Below are positions 25,396 through 32,872 of a DNA stretch of 37,322 nt, one piece after another. Numbering within the stretch: the stretch's first letter is position 1; each line of letters begins with the position of its first letter. The position numbers were made by a program, and so were the translations under genes. The DNA comes from Elusimicrobia bacterium HGW-Elusimicrobia-2 (GTDB lineage: Bacteria; CG03). The notes beneath the pieces are model-generated. The model was given only the letters and a program-made list of their open reading frames with translations. It was not told where the DNA came from and ran no database searches. The DNA lies in contig PHAM01000012.1 in NCBI GenBank assembly GCA_002841685.1, positions 1 to 37,322 of the forward strand, read 5' to 3'.

Positions 25396-26165
25396 TGAAA
25401 GTCATTCTCGCGGATGAGGACATAGACAGAAGGTTCGCCGTTAAACTGCTCTGGCGAAATTATGACTGCAATATCAGGGAGGCCAGAAATTTTGATATTC
25501 TGCTGATGCTCATAAAAGAGGATAAGCCCCACATATGTATCATCAATTATCTTCTCGCCGGCAGTAAGGGGATCAATATTTATGATATGTGCAGAAAGCT
25601 CACGGAGGAATTTGATGTCCCGGTGCTGGTGCTCCTGCCCGACAACATGACGGGAGAACATGAAATATCCCGCGTGCACTTTTTGTCCTCGCCCGGAGCC
25701 GTGCCCCAGCTGCCGGATGTTATGCTGGAAAAGATGAAAGAGCTGACGGGCAAATATCCCGCGCTCAAAAAAAACGAGGTCGCGCCGGAACGGAAAAAGC
25801 TCAGGAAGATACTCATCGCTGACGATGAGGCCGCTATAAGGAAACTGCTCGGGGTGATGCTTAAGGCTTATGAGATCGAGGAGGCCGCCGACGGTATGGA
25901 TCTGGAAGAAAAAGCCCCCGCGTTCCGCCCGGATCTGATAATAACAGATGTTATAATGCCCGGTATCTCCGGCTGGAAAGCGGTGCGCGGCATCAGAGAG
26001 AAGGAAGGGTTTGAGGAAATCCCCGTGATATTCGCATCCGGCTATGTGAAGGATAAGGAAATATATGAAATGCACCGTCCGGAAGGGCCGACGGAATTTT
26101 TGCTTAAGCCTTTTAGCAAAGAGAGCCTTTTTAATGCGGTGAAAAAGTTTTTTGTGCTGGATTGA
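25395..26165 (+). CDS. Double receiver-domain response regulator without output domain
   Basis: 256 residues. The first receiver (about 1-120) is degenerate: the phospho-acceptor position is N51 (ICIINYLLAGSKG) instead of Asp. The second (about 137-256) is intact, with D143-D144, phospho-acceptor D185 (IITDVIMPG), and K238 in LLKPF. There is no DNA-binding or enzymatic domain, so it probably signals by protein contact. I chose ATG 25395, overlapping the previous stop (TGATG). Probable partner of the kinase at 21795. Last gene of the run that began with the BMC operon. Confidence 0.9.
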   Translation: MKVILADEDIDRRFAVKLLWRNYDCNIREARNFDILLMLIKEDKPHICIINYLLAGSKGINIYDMCRKLTEEFDVPVLVLLPDNMTGEHEISRVHFLSSPGAVPQLPDVMLEKMKELTGKYPALKKNEVAPERKKLRKILIADDEAAIRKLLGVMLKAYEIEEAADGMDLEEKAPAFRPDLIITDVIMPGISGWKAVRGIREKEGFEEIPVIFASGYVKDKEIYEMHRPEGPTEFLLKPFSKESLFNAVKKFFVLD

Positions 26166-26189
26166 TCCCAGGATTGATCCGATTTACCC

Positions 26190-26219
26190 TTGTATGGCGG
26201 GGCAATAAAATAGTACAAT
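26190..26219 (+). promoter_or_regulatory. Candidate promoter for the tRNA-Met/tRNA-Val unit
   Basis: TTGTAT at 26190-26195 and TACAAT at 26214-26219 with 18-bp spacing, about 45 bp before tRNA-Met. Nothing else was recognised between 26166 and 26263. Confidence 0.45.
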
Positions 26220-26263
26220 CGTAACCGTGAGATACGGCGTTTATTTTGGGAAGACGAAAAAGA

Positions 26264-26337
26264 GGGCCTGTAGCTCAGTTGGTTAGAGCATCGGTCTCAT
26301 AAACCGGTGGTCGAAGGTTCAAGTCCTTCCGGGCCCA
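26264..26337 (+). tRNA. tRNA-Met (CAT), elongator type
   Basis: 74 nt cloverleaf: acceptor GGGCCTG/CGGGCCC with discriminator A at 26337, D arm TAGCTCAGTTGGTTAGAGCA, anticodon stem TCGGT/ACCGG, anticodon CAT at 26298-26300. The G1-C72 pair argues against initiator tRNA. A CAT anticodon could also be the lysidine-modified tRNA-Ile2, which sequence alone does not exclude. CCA is not encoded. Confidence 0.9.
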
Positions 26338-26375
26338 AAAATATCCGTGAGGGGCGGCGCTCCCCGCCAAGGCGT

Positions 26376-26387
26376 CCCGCCGGCGGG
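26376..26387. repeat. Perfect 12-bp palindrome between tRNA genes
   Basis: CCCGCCGGCGGG, between tRNA-Met and tRNA-Val, preceded by a second GC-rich inverted pair (GGGGCGGCGCTCCCC at 26351-26365). It may be an RNA processing hairpin or a relic of a palindromic repeat. Confidence 0.5.
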
Positions 26388-26394
26388 TAATGAC

Positions 26395-26468
26395 GGGCGG
26401 TTAGCTCAGCTGGTTAGAGCGTTCGGTTCACATCCGAGAGGTCATAGGTTCGAATCCTATACCGCCCA
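26395..26468 (+). tRNA. tRNA-Val (CAC)
   Basis: 74 nt cloverleaf: acceptor GGGCGGT/ACCGCCC, discriminator A at 26468, anticodon stem TTCGG/CCGAG, anticodon CAC at 26429-26431, T arm ATAGG/CCTAT around TTCGAAT. CCA is not encoded. Its last 18 nt and the following 33 bp are repeated at 26602-26652. Confidence 0.95.
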
Positions 26469-26501
26469 AAATTAGAGCGATCTAACAAGGTGAGCGAGCC
26501 A
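26451..26501 (+). repeat. 51-bp direct repeat, copy 1 (tRNA-Val 3' end plus downstream)
   Basis: Starts in the T loop of tRNA-Val (CGAATCCTATACCGCCCA) and continues through AAATTAGAGCGATCTAAC to GTGAGCGAGCCA. Exact match to 26602-26652. Confidence 0.95.
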
Positions 26502-26533
26502 ATCCGCCTACGGCGGACGATGCGCGAGTTTGC
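26494..26533. repeat. 40-bp palindrome-bearing repeat, copy 1
   Basis: Matches 37090-37129 at 38 of 40 positions. The core at 26503-26517 is a hairpin, TCCGCC-TAC-GGCGGA. Both copies lie directly downstream of a tRNA gene. The same 15-bp core occurs at 31053-31067. Confidence 0.85.
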
Positions 26534-26592
26534 CAAAAGGCAAGGCAAGCGCCGCGAGGGGCGGCCTGCGAGAAATTTCCGTCAGGAAATTT
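26530..26592. repeat. Two hairpins between the tRNA-Val repeat copies
   Basis: TTGCC-AAAA-GGCAA at 26530-26543 and AAATTTCC-GTCA-GGAAATTT at 26573-26592, both perfect stems with 4-nt loops. Neither is followed by a T run, so terminators are unlikely. They probably belong to the repeat insertion that fills 26469-26601. Confidence 0.6.
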
Positions 26593-26601
26593 ACTTGTAG
26601 G

Positions 26602-26652
26602 CGAATCCTATACCGCCCAAAATTAGAGCGATCTAACAAGGTGAGCGAGCCA
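26602..26652 (+). repeat. 51-bp direct repeat, copy 2 (orphan tRNA-Val 3' fragment)
   Basis: Second copy, 151 bp downstream, with no 5' tRNA part. The arrangement, a tRNA 3' end repeated at a distance, looks like an attachment-site scar or a slipped duplication. It ends 40 bp before the next gene. Confidence 0.95.
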
Positions 26653-26692
26653 GGCATATGCAAAGGGGACTTCGTCGTCCCGCGAGGAGAAA

Positions 26693-27406
26693 ATGGCCGA
26701 GATTATAGAACAACTGATAGAGCTGCAGGCAAAAGATAATGATCTGGATGCCGTCACCGCACGCATAGCCGCTATTCCCGATGAAATAAATACTATTAAA
26801 GAGCAGACGAATGTTTTAAATGCTGAACTGAAAGAAAAAGAGGAAGATTATAAAAAACAGGCCGTGGCTCAGCAGGATCTTGAAAACGATATCCGCAAAC
26901 TCAATGAAGAGATAAAAAAATCCCAATCCGAGCTTTACTCTGTTAAGACGAATGATCTGTATACAACGATCCTTGAGGGGATCAAAGATAAAAAAAACAA
27001 GGTCTCGGACGCGGAGACCTCTCTCCTGGAATTGATGGACAGGGTTGACGGCGCGAAGAAATCATTCACGGCTCTGAAAGAGGATGTTGCCAGGCAAACA
27101 GATGATATGAATTCCCGATGCCTCGCGCTGAACGCTGAAACAGACGCCTTGTCCGCGGAATTCGGTACTAAAAAAGTTGCGCGGGATGAAAGCGCCTCAA
27201 ACATGAGATCCGACGGGACTATCGCGAAGGTTCTTGAGCAATACGAGAGGATAAGAAAATCAAAAGGCGGAGTTGCCGTTGTGAGAGTTAAAGACGGTAA
27301 CTCCTGCGGCGGCTGCAACATTGCTTTGACAAGGCAGCAGATTATAGAAGTCGCCTCATCCGATATTGTGGTCTGCGAGAATTGCGGCCGCATGCTGTGC
27401 GCGTGA
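26693..27406 (+). CDS. C4-type zinc-ribbon coiled-coil protein (CT398/YbgI-like zf-RING_7 family)
   Basis: 237 residues. About 1-175 is a long coiled coil (LIELQAKDNDLDAVTARIAA..., LNAELKEKEEDYKKQAVAQQ...), typical of this family. The C-terminal zinc ribbon has C-x2-C in SCGGCNIAL and C-x2-C in VCENCGRML. These widespread small proteins are poorly understood; the Chlamydia homologue binds flagellar/RNA-polymerase factors, so a role as a regulatory adaptor is possible. ATG with GAGGAG upstream. The gene after it encodes an RNase H-like protein, a pairing seen in other genomes. Confidence 0.85.
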   Translation: MAEIIEQLIELQAKDNDLDAVTARIAAIPDEINTIKEQTNVLNAELKEKEEDYKKQAVAQQDLENDIRKLNEEIKKSQSELYSVKTNDLYTTILEGIKDKKNKVSDAETSLLELMDRVDGAKKSFTALKEDVARQTDDMNSRCLALNAETDALSAEFGTKKVARDESASNMRSDGTIAKVLEQYERIRKSKGGVAVVRVKDGNSCGGCNIALTRQQIIEVASSDIVVCENCGRMLCA

Positions 27407-27434
27407 GCAAAACATCGCGCCCGGGAAATCCGGC

Positions 27435-28013
27435 ATGGTGAAAGACGCGGAAATTTTCGCGTTTCTCGCCGAAAAACAGAGCTTCGCCAAACTTTATCAA
27501 AAATATAAAACATTAAAACCGTCCCGTGTGAAGAATATGCTCATCGCCGCTTCAAAAAAAATATCATCCGAAGGTCCCGCGCTCGGCGCGACCGGTGTCG
27601 TTGAGTGTTTCGTGGACGGCGCCGCTGCGCCCAACCCAGGCCCGGCGGGCGCGGGGGCCGTCTTGAGCATGGATTCCAGAGTCATCGCCGAAATATCCAG
27701 ATACCTGGGAATAAAAACAAACAATCAGGCGGAGTATTCCGCGCTAATTCTCGCGCTGGATGAGGCGGCGAAAATAAAAGAGGGCTTCTCTTCCCTGCAC
27801 GTTTATTCAGATTCGCTTCTTATGGTGAATCAGATCAATGGTTTGTGGAGAGTGAAGGACGCCGAAATAGCGGCTCTGCTTTCCCATGTCAAAAATAAAA
27901 TAGAAATAATCAAATCGAAAAAAAACGCTTCGTTGTCGTTCACTCACATCGCGCGCTCAAAAAACAAGACGGCGGATGCCCTTTCCGTTCTTGCAATCAA
28001 GAGTAAAAACTGA
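27435..28013 (+). CDS. RNase H-like protein
   Basis: 192 residues. The RNase H fold occupies about residues 53-190, with the expected acidic residues: D in ECFVDGAAAPNPGPAG, E in NNQAEYSAL, D in HVYSDSLLMVNQI and D in KNKTADALSVLA. It should cleave RNA in RNA-DNA hybrids. The N-terminal 50 residues are helical and family-specific. The start is uncertain: ATG 27435 or GTG 27438; neither has a strong ribosome site, and it lies 28 bp after the zinc-ribbon stop. The frame extends upstream into the zinc-ribbon gene but without a better start. Confidence 0.85.
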   Translation: MVKDAEIFAFLAEKQSFAKLYQKYKTLKPSRVKNMLIAASKKISSEGPALGATGVVECFVDGAAAPNPGPAGAGAVLSMDSRVIAEISRYLGIKTNNQAEYSALILALDEAAKIKEGFSSLHVYSDSLLMVNQINGLWRVKDAEIAALLSHVKNKIEIIKSKKNASLSFTHIARSKNKTADALSVLAIKSKN

Positions 28014-28019
28014 TATAAT
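27991..28019 (+). promoter_or_regulatory. Strong candidate promoter of the nucleoside operon
   Basis: TTGCAA (27991-27996), a 17-bp spacer and a perfect TATAAT (28014-28019). It overlaps the end of the RNase H gene and points at the operon beginning at 28153, giving a leader of about 125 nt. Confidence 0.65.
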
Positions 28020-28029
28020 AACTCTCATG

Positions 28030-28071
28030 CCTGTTCATCAAGGATGGGCATACCCGGGGATAAATTACAGG
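28030..28071 (+). ncRNA. Possible structured 5' leader
   Basis: CCTGT (28030-28034) can pair with ACAGG (28067-28071), enclosing a small hairpin GGG-CATA-CCC (28046-28055). The rest of the leader is T-rich and ends at an AGGAGG ribosome site (28143-28148). No known riboswitch class was recognised; the structure is small enough to be chance. Confidence 0.25.
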
Positions 28072-28152
28072 GTTTTTAAGTCTCCGCCGGTTTTTTGTGG
28101 GATTTTTTGAAGTTTCGAAAAGGCAGGGACAAATCCGCCTTCAGGAGGAAAA

Positions 28153-29133
28153 ATGATAAGACTGGGAAGGAATTTTACGAATTTGTTCATTGTGGACGTT
28201 TTACCGGAGGAAACGCGGAACAAAATACTTAGCGGTGAGATTGATATGTTTTCCATGAACGCGCTGGGGCTTGTTGAGTTCAAAAAGAATGTTCTCAAAC
28301 AGCTGGATATGGCTAAAGCTCAGGGCTTGAATCATATTGAGCTGGACGCGGATATGCCCAATCCCTATGCCGGTTTCACAAAAGAAGAGCGCTCCGCCAT
28401 CCGCAAAAAGGCGGAAGACAATGATATAACCCTCTCCGTCCATCTGTCTTATTCGGGGATAGGCAGCGGTGTGGCCTGCATACAGAAGGAAGACAGGCAG
28501 AAAGCGGTTGAACTGCAGAAATTGTACATAGATTTCGCTAAGGATATAGGAGCGAAACACGTCAACATGCATCCGGGGACAGCTCCTTTTTATATGAGCA
28601 GCCCCATCTGGTTGGAGAAGATAGAAGCCGCGCTCATAGAAAGCGTTCTTGAACTGGCCGAATACGGCGGAGATATCAATTTTCACATTGAGAACAATGT
28701 TTCGTTTGACACTCTTTATGTCGAGCCCGAAGATATCATCCGGCTTGTGGGGAAATGCCGGAAAAAAGGCGCGGAAGTCTATTTTAATCTGGATATAGGA
28801 CATTGGTTTACCCGCGCTCTTGCTCCGGGCGGAAACGCCAAGCCTGTGCCCGAACACCCCGAAGAGATAATGAAGACTATCCCGAAAGAAATGGTGAAGG
28901 AGCTCCATCTTAATGATTTTGTACCGAAAACTTTCACATTCCATCCGCCGCTGCATCTGACCGAAGGTCCTCTTCAGAAAGAAAATCTCATAGCTTACGG
29001 AAAGATAGTCAGGGCGCTGGAGCCGGAAGTCATCATCCTTGAAACCGCGGCTAAGGTAAAAGAGTATCTGGTTCAGAGGAATGAGCTTGTGAAAGAAGAA
29101 TTGGAATATGTTAAGGAATGCCTGGCCTTATGA
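28153..29133 (+). CDS. Xylose isomerase-like TIM-barrel protein (sugar phosphate isomerase/epimerase family), copy 1
   Basis: 326 residues with the AP-endonuclease-2/xylose-isomerase-like barrel pattern. Likely metal and substrate residues are H140 (NMHPG), E180 (HIENN), D214 and H217 (LDIGHW), H252 (LHLND), H264 (FHPP) and E297 (ILETA). Family members isomerise or epimerise sugars or sugar phosphates with a divalent metal. The N-terminus RLGRNFTN is shared with a paralogue at 32873. AGGAGG precedes the ATG, and the stop overlaps the P-loop gene by ATGA. First gene of the operon. The exact substrate is unknown; the phosphorylase and PfkB kinase in the same operon suggest a pentose phosphate. 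Confidence 0.85.
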   Translation: MIRLGRNFTNLFIVDVLPEETRNKILSGEIDMFSMNALGLVEFKKNVLKQLDMAKAQGLNHIELDADMPNPYAGFTKEERSAIRKKAEDNDITLSVHLSYSGIGSGVACIQKEDRQKAVELQKLYIDFAKDIGAKHVNMHPGTAPFYMSSPIWLEKIEAALIESVLELAEYGGDINFHIENNVSFDTLYVEPEDIIRLVGKCRKKGAEVYFNLDIGHWFTRALAPGGNAKPVPEHPEEIMKTIPKEMVKELHLNDFVPKTFTFHPPLHLTEGPLQKENLIAYGKIVRALEPEVIILETAAKVKEYLVQRNELVKEELEYVKECLAL

Positions 29134-29759
29134 AGAAAGATTATATATTCCTTCTTGGACGGCCGGGATGCGGAAAGTCCTTTGTGTATGAGACGATAAT
29201 AAAGAAGCTCAAGGAAACGGAGAAAATCGAAAAAGTCGAAAGGGTGGACGATTTTCCCATACTCAAAGAGCTTCTGGATAAAGACACGGAATTCAAAAGA
29301 CATCTGAGAAAAGAGGGCGGTTTTGAGGTGACGGATTTCACCATTGTCGATGAGGTGCTCAGCACCATAGACAGCCGGCTTGAGGGTGTTAAATCAAAAA
29401 ACGACCTTGTTTTTATAGAATTTGCCAGGGCCGACTACATTTCGGCGTTGAAAAATTTCAGCCCTGCCACTTTTGCGCGGTCGATGATCGTGTATATTTA
29501 TTGTCCCTACGAAGTGTGCCTGGCGCGGAACAGAAAAAGATTCGAGCAGCAGAAGAACAACGCTTTCGACGACCATATTGTGCCGACGGATCTCATGGAA
29601 AGCTATTACAAAAATGACGACATAGAGAAATTGTTTCTCTCAAAACGTTCCGAACTTGACAAGGTTATGCCCGGGGATTTTTTTGTGATAGACAACGCAT
29701 CCGAGGGTATTGAAGCGCTGATAGGGCAGTTTGACGCCCTGATAAAGGAGTTAAAATGA
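29130..29759 (+). CDS. P-loop kinase-like protein, copy 1
   Basis: 209 residues. Walker A is at the N-terminus (IFLLGRPGCGKS). A conserved 'VERVDDFPIL' follows, then 'LVFIEFARADYISALKNFSP' and a lid-like basic helix (CLARNRKRFEQQKNN). The layout resembles adenylate-kinase or deoxynucleoside-kinase types, but the second-substrate site is unlike any I recognise. ATG 29130 overlaps the TIM-barrel stop (ATGA); an in-frame ATG at 29118 is less likely. A paralogue at 33868 follows the second TIM barrel in the same way, so the two proteins probably act as a pair. Confidence 0.7.
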   Translation: MKKDYIFLLGRPGCGKSFVYETIIKKLKETEKIEKVERVDDFPILKELLDKDTEFKRHLRKEGGFEVTDFTIVDEVLSTIDSRLEGVKSKNDLVFIEFARADYISALKNFSPATFARSMIVYIYCPYEVCLARNRKRFEQQKNNAFDDHIVPTDLMESYYKNDDIEKLFLSKRSELDKVMPGDFFVIDNASEGIEALIGQFDALIKELK

Positions 29760-31024
29760 ATTACGCGGAATTTATAAGGGCGGAAGCAGGATCTTTGAAT
29801 TTTGATAAAGTCTCAGCCAGGATAGAAGCCGCGCGCGGAAAAAAGGCTCTTGTTTACTGTCATGATGATCCGGACGGCATCACTTCGGGAATAATACTCA
29901 GGCGTTTGCTCGAAAAAAAGGGCATTGATGTAACAGTGAAGGTGCCAACGACCATGGAACTTGAGGAATTCCGCTTGAAGAAAGATATTGAGAGCCATAA
30001 ACCTGATATAATATTTGTCGCCGACAAGGCCACCATGGGTTATTATGACGATTACGCCGATATACATGACAATATAATCATACTGGACCATCACCCTCTT
30101 CTGGGTGAAGAACTTAAAAGGGTCATGGTTGTCAATCCGGTGCTCGGCTCATATCAAAGATGCTCGGGGAGTTTGGTCGCCCACATGCTCGCTTCTTTTT
30201 GCGGTGAGGTTGATCCCGGCGATGACATCGCGGCGCTGATAGGCCTTAAAGGCGATTGGGCCATTGAGCCGGCCACTGACGATATATCGGATTATGTGAA
30301 GCCGTTTTACGACGGTATCAAAGAAAAATACGCGTGGCTGATCGATAAGATGGAAGCGCGACCCACAATGTTCGAGGTGCGTCAGCGGGCAAAAACCACA
30401 CTCCTGAATCAGGCCGCGGAGATAATATTCGCGCTGGGCGGCGGCGGATTTCAGTATTTCTACAATGACAGAGATAAGGAACTTGCCGATATAACAAGCG
30501 GGGAGTTCGCCTTTGATAATCTTGAGGAATGGCTGAAGAATCCTTCGGTATTTTCAGCGGAGGAGGATTTTATAGGAGCTCTTTCCGATTCCGCCAGGGC
30601 GAAAAAAATATTTGATTATTATCTTTCCGACTGGGAAGCAACGGCTTCTCTCATGCACAAGGCGGATCTTGTGAAAACAGCGCAAGGTACGGATATTTAT
30701 CTGTTCAAGGGCGAAAAAGTGAAACTCATGCCGATGGCGGGAAGTGTTGTCCTTTATGAACTTCCTTCGGAGAATGAGGATGTTATGTTCATAATGTTCT
30801 CGGACATGGGTGAAAAGGGCGTGCATTTTTCCTTCCGTTCCAAAAATGGCAAATTGCACTGCGGTAATTTCGCGCACGGCCTTGCCGTGGCCTTGCAGGA
30901 AAAAATCGGTAAAGAATACGCTTCAGGCGGCGGCCATCCTTTCGCGGCGGAATGCAGGATAAAGAAAAAAGCGCCGCTGCGGGAAATCATGGGTCTTTTC
31001 GAGGAAAAGCTTTCGGCTTTATAA
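29756..31024 (+). CDS. DHH/DHHA1-family phosphoesterase (RecJ/nanoRNase-like)
   Basis: 422 residues. The DHH domain carries D-x-D as D38-P-D40 (YCHDDPDGITSG), D90 in FVADKAT, and D111-H112-H113 (LDHHPLL). The DHHA1 domain ends with GGGHPFAAE (about 391-399). Such enzymes hydrolyse phosphodiester bonds in ssDNA, short RNAs or cyclic dinucleotides using Mn2+. The length is shorter than RecJ and there is no membrane or GGDEF part, so it is not GdpP; archaeal RecJ-like proteins are the closest in layout. ATGA overlap with the P-loop gene. In this operon it could release mononucleotides for the downstream phosphorylase; inference only. Confidence 0.85.
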   Translation: MNYAEFIRAEAGSLNFDKVSARIEAARGKKALVYCHDDPDGITSGIILRRLLEKKGIDVTVKVPTTMELEEFRLKKDIESHKPDIIFVADKATMGYYDDYADIHDNIIILDHHPLLGEELKRVMVVNPVLGSYQRCSGSLVAHMLASFCGEVDPGDDIAALIGLKGDWAIEPATDDISDYVKPFYDGIKEKYAWLIDKMEARPTMFEVRQRAKTTLLNQAAEIIFALGGGGFQYFYNDRDKELADITSGEFAFDNLEEWLKNPSVFSAEEDFIGALSDSARAKKIFDYYLSDWEATASLMHKADLVKTAQGTDIYLFKGEKVKLMPMAGSVVLYELPSENEDVMFIMFSDMGEKGVHFSFRSKNGKLHCGNFAHGLAVALQEKIGKEYASGGGHPFAAECRIKKKAPLREIMGLFEEKLSAL

Positions 31025-31034
31025 TGGAGGAAAG

Positions 31035-31937
31035 ATGTTGAATAAAGCGAAATCCGCCTGCGGCGGAAAAAAAGTGAAAATAGCGGTAATAGGCGGCAGC
31101 GGCCTTTATGATCTTGAGGGTCTTAAAAATGTGGAGGAGGTCGTTGTATCCACGCCTTACGGCAAGCCGTCCGACAGCATAATCTGCGGCGAACTTGATG
31201 GCGTCGGCGTGGCTTTTCTTCCCCGCCACGGCCGCGGCCACAGGATCCTGCCGAGCGAGGTGAATTCGCGGGCAAACATATACGCGCTGAAATCCATAGG
31301 TGTTGAAAGGATAATATCCGTCAGCGCCTGCGGTTCCCTGAAGGAAGAAAAATATCCCACGGACATAGTTGTTCCCTCCCAGATATTTGATAACACGAAG
31401 CAGAGAGGACGTTCCACTTTTTTTGGCGAGGGCGTTGTGGCGCATGTGCCGCTGGCGGAGCCTTTCTGCGGAGAACTTTCGGATATTTTGTATAAAACCG
31501 TGGAAGAAACGGGAGCCCGTGCGCACAAGGGCGGCACCTTTGTCGTTATAGAAGGCCCGCGTTTTTCCACAAAGGCCGAATCCATGTTTTACCGGTCTTT
31601 GGGCGCCGATATCGTGGGCATGACGGCGATGCCGGAGGCTTTCCTCGCCCGCGAGGCGGAGATCTGCTATGCCACCATGGCGCACGTGACGGATTATGAC
31701 GTCTGGAAAAAAGGCGAAGAGGTGAACACCGAAAAAGTCATATCCAATTTCAATAAAAATATAGCTAAGGCAAAACAGATACTCAAAAATATCATTCCGC
31801 GCCTGTCGTCGGAGCGTTCGTGTCTGTGCCGCGACGCGCTCAGGGGGGCGGTGATGACGGATAAAAAATACATAAACCCCGCCATGAGAAAGAAGCTCGG
31901 GGTTATAATGGATAAATACATGCCGGAGGAAAAATGA
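31035..31937 (+). CDS. mtnP: S-methyl-5'-thioadenosine/purine nucleoside phosphorylase
   Basis: 300 residues. The phosphorylase core starts 'KIAVIGGSGLYDLEGL', followed by 'FLPRHGRGHRILPSEVNSRA', 'VIEGPRFSTKAESMFYRSLG', 'MTAMPEAFLAREAEICYATM' and TDYDVW. The last motifs are those of MTA phosphorylase rather than ordinary PNP, though archaeal relatives accept adenosine or guanosine. It yields adenine plus (methylthio)ribose 1-phosphate. The N-terminus has an extra 'LNKAKSACGG' encoded by a palindromic repeat (31053-31067); GTG 31074 could be an alternative start. ATG 31035 has GGAGG upstream and is preferred. ATGA overlap with the PfkB kinase. Confidence 0.9.
   Translation: MLNKAKSACGGKKVKIAVIGGSGLYDLEGLKNVEEVVVSTPYGKPSDSIICGELDGVGVAFLPRHGRGHRILPSEVNSRANIYALKSIGVERIISVSACGSLKEEKYPTDIVVPSQIFDNTKQRGRSTFFGEGVVAHVPLAEPFCGELSDILYKTVEETGARAHKGGTFVVIEGPRFSTKAESMFYRSLGADIVGMTAMPEAFLAREAEICYATMAHVTDYDVWKKGEEVNTEKVISNFNKNIAKAKQILKNIIPRLSSERSCLCRDALRGAVMTDKKYINPAMRKKLGVIMDKYMPEEK
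31053..31067. repeat. Palindromic repeat core inside the phosphorylase 5' coding region
   Basis: TCCGCC-TGC-GGCGGA, identical to the hairpin core at 37099-37113 and differing by one loop base from 26503-26517. It adds SACGG in frame to the phosphorylase N-terminus. Confidence 0.8.
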
Positions 31938-32872
31938 AAGAAAACATCATTGTTGTGGGATCGGTCGCGCTTGATTCTATAACCACGCCCTTTGGTAAAA
32001 TAGACAGGGGCGTCGGCGGTTCATCGGTGTATTCGTCGCTTGCGGCGTCTTTTTTCTCGCCTGTCGCCATCATAGGCGTTGTCGGAGCGGATTTTCCGGA
32101 AGATTTTCTCAAAAAGATGAACAAAAAAGGGATCAATACCGACGGAATAAAAAGAGAGCCGGGCAAAACTTTTTTCTGGAGAGGCAAATATTCATGGGAT
32201 CTCTCAACGGCTATAAGCCTGGATACCCAGTTAAACGTTTTTGAGAAGTTTGACCCGTCGGTGCCGGAGGCTTTGCGCGGATCAAAGCATTTATTCCTGG
32301 CCAACATAGACCCGGTACTGCAGAAAAAAGTTTTGAAGCAGATGAAATCTCCTAAATCGGGCGGGTACAAGGCGCTTGACACGATGAATTTCTGGATAGA
32401 AAGTAAAAAAAAGCACATAGGCGACCTTTTGCCGGGCCTCGACGCTATTCTTATCAATGAGGCCGAGATAAGACAGTACACCGGCGAGCACAACATAATC
32501 AAAGCGGCCAGGCAATTGCTGAAAAAGGGCGTGAAGACGGTTGTTGTAAAAAAAGGCGAATACGGTGTCGGATGTTTCAGTAAAAAGGGGATGTTTTTTC
32601 TTCCGGCCTATCCGCTTGAGGATGCTGTTGATCCCACCGGCGCCGGCGACAGTTTCGCCGGAGCGTTTATGGGTTATCTGGCCTCATCCGGGAAAATCAC
32701 ATGGAGCAGTATAAAGAAAGCCGCCGCATACGGCACGGTTATCTCGTCCTTTACGGTTTCCGGATTCGGCGTCAAAGGGCTTATGGATCTTAAAAAGAGC
32801 GAAGTGGATAAAAGATACAGGGAATTCGTTAGATTGGTGCATTTTGAGAAAGTTAAGATAATAGGAGGATAG
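31934..32872 (+). CDS. PfkB-family carbohydrate/nucleoside kinase
   Basis: 312 residues of ribokinase fold. Substrate motif 'GGSSVYSSLAASFFSPVAII' near residue 34. The C-terminal signature DPTGAGDSFAGAF has catalytic base D239. Family members phosphorylate ribose, adenosine, fructose or, in archaeal nucleoside degradation, ribose 1-phosphate. The ATG overlaps the phosphorylase stop (ATGA), so the product of phosphorolysis or a released pentose is a reasonable substrate. The substrate cannot be fixed from sequence. Confidence 0.88.
   Translation: MKENIIVVGSVALDSITTPFGKIDRGVGGSSVYSSLAASFFSPVAIIGVVGADFPEDFLKKMNKKGINTDGIKREPGKTFFWRGKYSWDLSTAISLDTQLNVFEKFDPSVPEALRGSKHLFLANIDPVLQKKVLKQMKSPKSGGYKALDTMNFWIESKKKHIGDLLPGLDAILINEAEIRQYTGEHNIIKAARQLLKKGVKTVVVKKGEYGVGCFSKKGMFFLPAYPLEDAVDPTGAGDSFAGAFMGYLASSGKITWSSIKKAAAYGTVISSFTVSGFGVKGLMDLKKSEVDKRYREFVRLVHFEKVKIIGG

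Noticed and set aside
26264-26337. Initiator tRNA-fMet
   Set aside because: Initiator tRNAs have an unpaired first acceptor position; here G1 pairs with C72.
26530-26739. Small open frame of 69 codons between tRNA-Val and the zinc-ribbon gene
   Set aside because: It runs through repeats and hairpins and overlaps the next gene; composition is that of repeat DNA.
28201-28956. Long antisense open frame (251 codons) opposite the first TIM-barrel gene
   Set aside because: It lies entirely over a well-conserved gene and its product has no recognisable motif; the same holds for antisense frames at 25293-26075 and 12343-13080. They are by-products of codon bias.
29756-31024. GdpP-type c-di-AMP phosphodiesterase
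   Set aside because: It has DHH and DHHA1 domains but no membrane segments, PAS or degenerate GGDEF domain.
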